Assembly: GCF_964340395.1 (NCBI RefSeq)
Contig: NC_135562.1
Location: forward strand, 7,891,634 to 7,955,633
Reading direction: 5' to 3'
Source of the DNA: Glandiceps talaboti
Lineage: Eukaryota; Hemichordata; Enteropneusta; Spengelidae
DNA: 64,000 bases
Shown: in pieces, positions 13,801-22,800 of the stretch
Layout of the letters: each line of letters opens with the position of its first letter
Position numbering within the stretch: the first letter of the stretch is position 1
Made by a program: the position numbers and the translations under genes
Notes under the pieces: model-generated
Told to the model about the DNA's origin: nothing
The model's database searches: none
Seen by the model: only the letters and a program-made list of their open reading frames with translations

Positions 13801-16800
13801 CCAAACTTGAGTTGTCAATCAAATTACCAAGTATTGTGATTGGTAAACATGCATTTACTTCACATATTGCTGGCAGGTTTCCAAAAATTACACAATGTCA
13901 ATCAAATTATATGTTAGGGTAGTCAGAAGACTCAGATAGGCAATATAAACTTTTATGCTTTTCAAAAAGCTGAGAATCCAATCAGAATGTCATGCAATCT
14001 CATTGATTGATCATATTTTCATTATCAGTTTCTGCAACTGGCATTCTAGTAACTTTCTTTATCTAGCATTTCAGTACAACTTACAAGACCATGTAAAGTA
14101 GGTTTATCTTGTCATTTTCAGGTTTTTATCATGGTATACCAATTTATCAGTGTCACCTAAACTGACTGTTGTTGTTTTCTTCTCCATTTTCTCTCTCATG
14201 TAGGTGAAACCCCACTTGAAGGATCAGCTGTTAAACTTTTACCCCAGTCAGAAAAAATGTCCCCCAGAAGGTAAGATTTTATGAATAGCCTGATTAGTAT
14301 TTGATGCTCACCATGTGTGTGTTTGTGATTGGTATGGATATACTCACCTGTGTGTGTTTGAACACTACAACTTTAATAGCATGTTCAGCAAAAACTGATG
14401 TGTGACACTGTGTTATCTATGAAATCTATCCAACCTGCTTTTTATGAACGCAATACCTACAGTAAACGTTTTCACTTTCTGTGTGCAGCATTTACAGTAG
14501 AAATTATGTTGGCTTGGTGTTTCACTCATGGGACATTACACATTACAGCTAAAATGATGTTGGCTTGGTGTTTCACTGATAAGACATTATGTTTTGACAC
14601 AAAAATCGACAAATTCCAACTCCAGATTTTCAATAACACAATAAACTCAGCAGGATTCTTTGCCCAATCACATTGAACACTGATAAGCATGGTTATTGTT
14701 TCTTAGTGCAGTAGAAACAGGCTTCTAATGAAAACATTACGCATGGACTTGATGATTTCAATGGCTTGTTTTACTTTCCAACTGAGATCAACATGGTAAC
14801 TTGACTACTTCTACATCCCCACTAGGCGTGACACCTATGTAATTGTTTCTTTTGCATTTGAAGTTGTCTGAGTGTGTGTAAAAAATGACATGTTACATGA
14901 ATGAACACCAAAGCAAAGTCATTTGTACTGTATCACAATCATCATGCTATCACTACAAAGCCATCACCAGTTTTGTGTACTTTGAATGTTTCACTCCACA
15001 TTCCACATTGTCACTGTGTTCATGATTCACTAACCATCACGTCACTTGCATGGCATAGAAATGCATCTTGTTCATAAAATCCCTGACTTTGTTTTGCTTT
15101 CCCCTCCTACCATCATAAAAATTTCTAGTGCCAGAGCAATGCGAAAGCTCATGAGAAAATTGGTATGTTATATATATACACTGTAGTGTGGTGAAAATAC
15201 TGTCAGCATGTGCTGTGACATTTGTTGTGATATGCCTTGATCAGTTTTGGGTTTATATTCCTATGTGTTAGCTGCACAGCCACACACTACCTTCTTAGGT
15301 ATTTTCTTATCTACCAGTGCTTAGAATGAATGTTGTTAATCTTCACTTTTATTCATTCTATCAGAAAACAAACAAACAAACAAATCACATACAAACAAGG
15401 AAATGGTTGGGGGATGGGGTTTGGAGGGTAGGTTATCAGAAAAATAAAACATGTATGACCCACATATCTGAAACAGGTACCCACTTCTAGCAATATTAAA
15501 GTTATTTTGAAACACACAGACAGGGGTTGCAAATCCACCTAGCATGCATATACCACTCTGTTAGCGTATCCATCCATCCATCCATCCATCTACCCATCCC
15601 TACGATCCATTCATCCGTCCATATACATGTATATTAATCTGTGTGTCATATCCATCCACCCATTCATCAGATATATCATATATCCATCCATTCATCCAAC
15701 AATCCATCCATCCATCCATCCATCCAGCCAGCCATTCATATACATTTATATTTATCCATAAGGCAACATATCATTTACCCGTTTATCCACATAACCCATA
15801 CATCAATCAATCTACCTTCCATAAATTTACTCATTCCTAACCTGTCAAACTTTCCACCATAATTGTGTCATTTTGGGTTTGAAAGTATGTTTTATAGTGC
15901 AACCTAATTTTGTGTTGAGTGTGAACTTTGTGGACATAGATGTCTGTTCTAATCTGTTACCTTCAACAACACCAAAAAACCAATGTCAACAATAACAACA
16001 AACTAATACACACAGACTAAATACTCTACTGTTCTCATGAGTCATAGCTTACTCTCCATTTCTCATTTTAACCTTTGTCTCACTATCTCAAGATGACATC
16101 AGGTTCTCCCCAGGCCTAAATAGAGTACTGGGTTCCTCCCCGTTATTTCTGAAAACAAACTAATTTAAGTAATTAACATAACAATGCATTATGTTCTGTT
16201 GTTTAAATTTCCCACGACTCTATCATTACTTTCTGGAGAGAACACTGTGTATGCGTGTGTGTGTGTGTGTGTTTGAAATCTAACAGTATTTCTAGTGATT
16301 CACAGAGTGTCTTTTCTCTGTTCTGCTCCATTCCCATTGCAAGCTTACATGATGCTAAACGGCTGTTTAAACTGGTACGTGATCCCAAGGGTATGTGGTG
16401 CTATGCAGTGCTTATATATGATTTTATGTCATTCCAAAACATGAAACATGACCCTGTCGTATCACACAGAATGAACTTGTCAGCAATCAGTCTGTATATC
16501 AAAATTGGAGATTACGTGAAATCTTTCAGTATTTCCCAATATTATTACACATACATGAAAAAAAAAAGTCATGAACTTCCTGTCAGGTTCCAAATAAAAA
16601 TTTTAATTATAGTCACCAGGTTTACAGTGCCTTTTACTCTAAATTATAAAGAGGTCTGTTTGAGCCATAGATATATTGTTTTTTTGGTAGCTAGCTAAAT
16701 TTTAAAAAATCTGACTTTGTATATGGATTGTTCGATATGAACACCTTCACGAATTCCAATATGAATATCTTTATGAATTCCAATATGAATACCTTTATGA

Positions 16801-19800
16801 ATTTCACAAATTCCAACATGAACACCTAAGTCTACGAATTCCAATATGAACAAATTTACAAATTCCAATATGGACACCTTTATGAATTCCAATATGAATA
16901 CTTTTATGAATTCCACGAATTCCAACATGAACACCTAAATCTATGGATTCCAATATGAACAAATTTACGAATTCCAATATGGATACCTTTATGAATTCAA
17001 AAAGGAATGCCTTCATGAATTCAAACAGAAATGAATTCTGAATGTCAAAATCAGAACGGCAATTCTTTATGAGTTTGTAAAGTTGACGATACAAAATTAC
17101 AAGTATATACAGGTAAGTTTAAAGGTGTGAATATGGTGAAGTTCAACCCTCAGAATCCAGATTGAAGTTCTTTGAAATCTGACAGCAACCTAAAGTAACA
17201 TGATTTAAAATCTCCGCAAGTAGTCATGTTTTGGAATGTCTGCAGAGTGTCACCCCTTCTGTGTGCTAATGCTTACCAACACACATGTATAAATTCCCAA
17301 ATCTTTGTCTTCATTCCCAAATATACCTATCTTCCCTGTTAAATTTTTTTTTTAAATTTCATTTTTCAAATTTTACGTTCGGTGATAATTCATGCTCATA
17401 ATCATAATCATATGATCAATTTTTGTTGCTAATTTTGCTATGCATTGCACAGTGGTGTACATGGTAAGAGCTCATTCATGTCATGGGAATTCCTTCTTGT
17501 TCTTACTTTATTGAATTTTACTATTCTTTGAATCAATGCAATAGCACCCTCAAACAGTATCAGTGGAAATTATATATTGTGTTTGAAAGCGAGGCTTTTA
17601 ACCAGAGTTGCAAATGGCTTATTGATTTGAAAACAAGGCTTTTGACATTTTATCATGCCAGAGCAAATACCCTACTTGTACTTTCATGTAGGGTCTATGG
17701 CTAGAGTATTGAATTGTTTTAGAGTTTGACCTTTGACCAATTGGGTCTATGGCTAGAGTCACTGAATTGTTTCAGAGTTTGACCTTTGACCAATTAGATA
17801 AGATGGCAACAAACTCATTTATTTGCCATTGATCCCATTTGTTACCCCACACCGTGAGAGGGATTGACTAATATGTTAGGGCTTCCCATCATGGCATACC
17901 TTACAGAGTATCTACCCATAAGTTAGAGTCACGAGGAACTCATTATTTTGTGAAATCCTTGTCATTCAGTGTTTTGAATTACAAGACATTTTATCAGTGC
18001 AGTGTAATTCTTCTAAATCAATAGTTAACATTTCAGAATAGGGAACTTGCAAGCCTGCCATGTTGAATGTTGCATCATGGGAAATGTGATAATAAATACT
18101 AATCAAATAGTATTGTAAACAATAATGTTACATTGTTTTTAACCACAAATAATCAATTCATAGTCATCCTGATATTTGTGGGAGGTTTATTTTTTCCGTA
18201 GCTTCATATTAGGTATTACGAAAACTACAGAAAATCCCATAGTCCTTTGCGTCTGAGCATGCTCAGTCTGGATTGCAAGTTCCCTATTGGTACAGGAACT
18301 CTATTCCTCTTTCTACCTGGAAGGTATTCATTTGTACACAAAAAAACCCTAAAAACTACAAGTTGGGAAAAACAGGATAAGCTTGCATAACTAATTTACT
18401 GTTACTGCCTTGATATGAGGGCACTTTGTAGATAGACATTACCTTGACGCAAACAGCCGATCACTAATGCCATCAATAATTATGAATTAATAAGATGGAT
18501 ATGACAGAAAGAAAAAAAAAATTCCGGCAATACTACTTTGTAGATTTACTTCCTCAGTCCTTGTTATTTCTCTGAATGACCATGTATAATTACCGTGATC
18601 AAGTCTTCACTGTTGGCATAACTATTTCATCCATTCATTATCATATACGTAATGTGGGTTACCTTTATTCCCATCTGGTGTATCCATGTATGCATGTAAG
18701 ATGAAGCACTAAGTAAAATTTTACATATAAGTTACTATTTTGTATTTGGATAAAACTCAATTTCCCAGGACAGTGTGTTATATCAATGCATTAAAAAATA
18801 TCACTCTACTATTTTCACCTGTCAATCAAGAGGTATCCATGGAGATGAACTCGGTAACTACTGTGGTATGACAGTCATTTCACAATCAGCCTATTCTACT
18901 GTATTGTTCATTTTCCGTTAAAGTTGTGAAGTACTTGTGTATGGTGTGGTGGTTACATAGTTCTATAGTAAAAATAATGTTACAGTATTTCAGTGTTTCT
19001 TATCGCTAAATATTTACAGATTAGCATTTTCTCTGATATACATGCAGTGGAAATTATAATTGTATTCAGTTTAGTGATCGAACATGTTTGATAAAGAGTC
19101 AATCAAACATGAACAAAAAACTGAGATATTAACGAGTGTAAATAATGTGATGGGTTTAAAAATGCAGCCAGATGTATACTTATAAACAATGATCGTGAAA
19201 TTTAAATAACCCAGCTCAACTTATAGTATGTATCTGGTTGTATCCACCCACTTAGTCTAGCTGCTAGACCTCAGGTTTTCTTCTCAACACTGTTTCTGAA
19301 AGGTGGCATGCAATTGAGGGTGAATGCCTGAGCTATCGCCCTCATCAGCAACTTTCGGTTGCCTTCACAGTGAGCAGAATAGCCCGAGGGGTCTAGCCGC
19401 AAGACTACTACCCACTGTTTATTACTTACACTAATTGGACATATGTTCCTTATCCAAGTTTTTTGTTGATGTTACGTTGTTGAATGTGGTACATATTAGA
19501 TCATTAAAACTGAGTGCAATTATGATTTCCACTGTACTTGTTGTAGACCTCTGTTTTGTTTTGTTTTAGATCATCTATGGAATTATTTGAAACAACCATC
19601 TTTGTTATAACAAATTTTTGGTAACTTTAAGGAGCCTATATTTTTTCAATATGCAATGATTACTTTTTTATTTTGGTATGTAATGCCACAGAGACGTTTT
19701 CGCCAACTATGTCATGTTTGCCACATCATTGGCACATGTATGAGTTGGTGATTTCTACTGTAACAGGTCTGCATGTTCTACATATATACAAGAAAGAATC

Positions 19801-22800
19801 CATCACTAATTCAAAGAGACATCATGTCGCACCGGCCTCCTCTTGACCGATGTGTGAGGGCGCCCCATCAGACTATAATTCAAATGATTGTCTGATATCA
19901 AAGTCAAAGAAAACAAATCCAATCCATGTCATTGATGAATTTATTAAGTTAATAAGTACAATGGCATTCATAAGTATGTTTGTATGAAGCGAAGTGAAAA
20001 CAAAGACAAAACTCATTCTGATGTGATATAAACTAACATTTGCAATTTGCCATCGTAGGAATCAATCATCTGACTCACTTGAAAACATGAAGTCTGTTGG
20101 TTTAATAATATAATATTTAAATTGAATAAAATGTACGTAAAGGTATTTCAATTTATAATAATGTACTCAGCTGGCTCCATATTACATGTATATTGTCTAA
20201 GGCTATAAGAATAACAGTCATGATAAAATGAGTCATGTGTTATGTTATAACAAAAAAGTTTATGGATAAAATTCTTTGCATATTTTCGTGGCCTTTTAAT
20301 TTAGTATATCCCAATACAAATTGCAAACATAATGTATCAGTAACAAAATCTATTGACATGATAGTCTAAAAACTTTCAATTTGTCAAAATTTCCTAATTC
20401 ATATGCAGATCTGGATGAATATGAAAATTCAAAATAAATCAGAACTTTAGAGTTCGTTGACTTTATAACTTGGCATGCTGCATTGTAAAATAAAGTAATA
20501 CTGTCTCTACTTTCTGATCAATCTTTCAAAAGTTTCTTGTAATTTCAGAGATAAATTTTAGGAGTGACTCACTCTTCTCTCGACTCCTCTGTAAGAAAGT
20601 TATCTGTCAATGGTATCCCTAGCCGGGAAATGATTCAACCATTTTCCAAAAACTTAAAATGTACGTGTTCCTTTTTCTTTGCAGACTCAGTATGGATGGC
20701 TTCGACCCAGAAGTGCTCTCTCATAAACCCACAGCTTTAGGACGTAACAAGAGGGGGGCGTCCTTTGATGGGGTATGTATTGTACTGCTATATTTTATCT
20801 GGAAAGTGTTATATTTTTACAGCTGAAATCATAATTGTGTTCAGTTTCAATCATCAAAAATGTTTGATAAGAGCCAAAATATGCACCCAAGAAACATCAA
20901 CAAAAACTGTGATAAGTAACCTCTGTCCAATTAGTGTAAACTGTTGATGGGTGGGCACAACCAGAGCTATACTATAAACAGTGAGTGTAAATTCAAATGA
21001 CCCAGCTCAAGTTTGCAGCATAAAGCTGATTGAACACACAGCCTGTGGTTAAATTACTAATACACTATTTGGACAGATGTTACTTCTTTGCGTCAGTGCA
21101 GAAAGGTCCTATCTGCTATGCAATTGTATAGGCAGATACGACATTACTACACTGACGCGACGACTTATCTTAGTTTTTGTTGATGTTTCTTTGTTACATG
21201 TAGCTCTTACCAAGGTCGATCATTGAAACTAGATGCAATTATAATTTCAGCTGTATAGACATCATTATAGTTCCTTATATATATTTGCCATGTGTGTACT
21301 ATAAAAATTTCCCCCTTCTTTTATGCAGTTGAAATCTACATTTTTTTGACACTATGAGTACAAGGTTTTATTTGAAACGTACAATTTATCTTTAGCGTGC
21401 TAGATTTTCATATGAATGTTGAATCTGTTAAGTTTGTAATCTGTCGGTGAGATTTACCCTGTGCAATGGTTTAGAAACAGAAAATTTAACTTTGCACATG
21501 CTGTGTTTCATGTTCTCACAACTTGAATATTGTTAGATATTTCATCATACTGAAGTGAACCTTGTGGGTGGAGTACCTAATTTAAGCTTATAACAAACTC
21601 CAGTGAAATTGTTAACAAGAAATAAATGACAAAAGACCATAGTAAGGTTGTCTAGTTTCCTATACGCATTATGATCACTGCGATCATCTCCACTGTATTA
21701 ATCAAATGGGTTGCACTATTAGTAAACAGCATTCTGTTCTTACCCCCGACAGCGATAGTTTAATGGTATTAGAGCGTAGATATATGTATGTGGTGACGTC
21801 ATTGCGTCTCATGTGATTTATTTTCAGACTTGAGGTGGAGTTAATAGTAAACAATACACAGCCGTAGTAATTGAATACTATTGAACAACTGCCTAAATGA
21901 AGTAACCAATCACAACTGCCTGTCAGTTGTGATGGATTACTACTGATGTGCGCTGTTCACCCTTTCCCCAGAAGGCAGTTTAGCTCTGAAAAAATTTGTC
22001 CTTTTCGGCATTTGACTATACGTGGAGAGGATAATGATTGTAGCAAACATCAACAGGTACAGGACTAGACTATTATATAAATTCAGAATCTCTGATCGTA
22101 CTAGTACAAAGGAGCTAGGTTGCTATATACAGCAATTGACATTACAGTACCTTGTATGTTTCTCCTCCAGCAGCATAGCAGCAGTCCACAAGCAACTCGA
22201 GTAACTGCAGGGAATCTAAACTATGTCTTGAGTAACGGCAAAACCAGCTGGATAGTTTTCTATATACAGTAGATATTAGTATGTGTATGAATTATATTAT
22301 CGGTGCATTTATGGCTTGTTCTTGTGCACTGGTACTTACAACTACAGGGTTCACTTGGTCTGATTCAATTCAAAGGTTTCATGACTGCAATGCAAATATA
22401 GATCTACGTGTGTTGCTGTAAACTGTACAGTTGACAATAATTATATCCCATTGGGTGTTTCACATGAGAAATATTCTCATTTTGAGAGTATATAATCATA
22501 ATACATTTGCATAATTTTTTGAATAATCTGGATAATATGTTTTCCAGAAATCAAGAAAACCATAGTTTCGCAATCAGTGTTGCCCTGAACAGTATAGTTA
22601 CTCACACAGAGTTTCAGAACATTATACATTTCCAGTGATAGAAACATTTGATGTTAGATTTTAGCACTTTTGAAGGTCAATGGCTACTATACTTTGTTCA
22701 ATATTATAACAGATGAAATTTGCATAGATGCGGGGATAGGTGAAAGTAGGTATTTCATATCTGATTATTTGCAGTCATGAAATGTTATCAAAATCCACAA

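Larger units (their letters stand above)
14271..20684. other. large AGBL5 intron region
   Basis: No certain exon. It contains an (ATCC)n region, a 24-bp EcoRI-site minisatellite, a duplicated DR1-like motif, and MITEs at 18037-18288 and 19046-19533 with a nested element. Open frames here lie in repeats. Confidence 0.6.

Noticed and set aside
15641-15862. Ile/His/Ser/Pro-rich frames
   Set aside because: Artefact of the (ATCC)n microsatellite.
16695-17094. Minus-strand frames with ILEFV/HIGIHK repeats
   Set aside because: Created by a roughly 24-bp minisatellite whose period is near a multiple of three; two overlapping frames show the same pattern.
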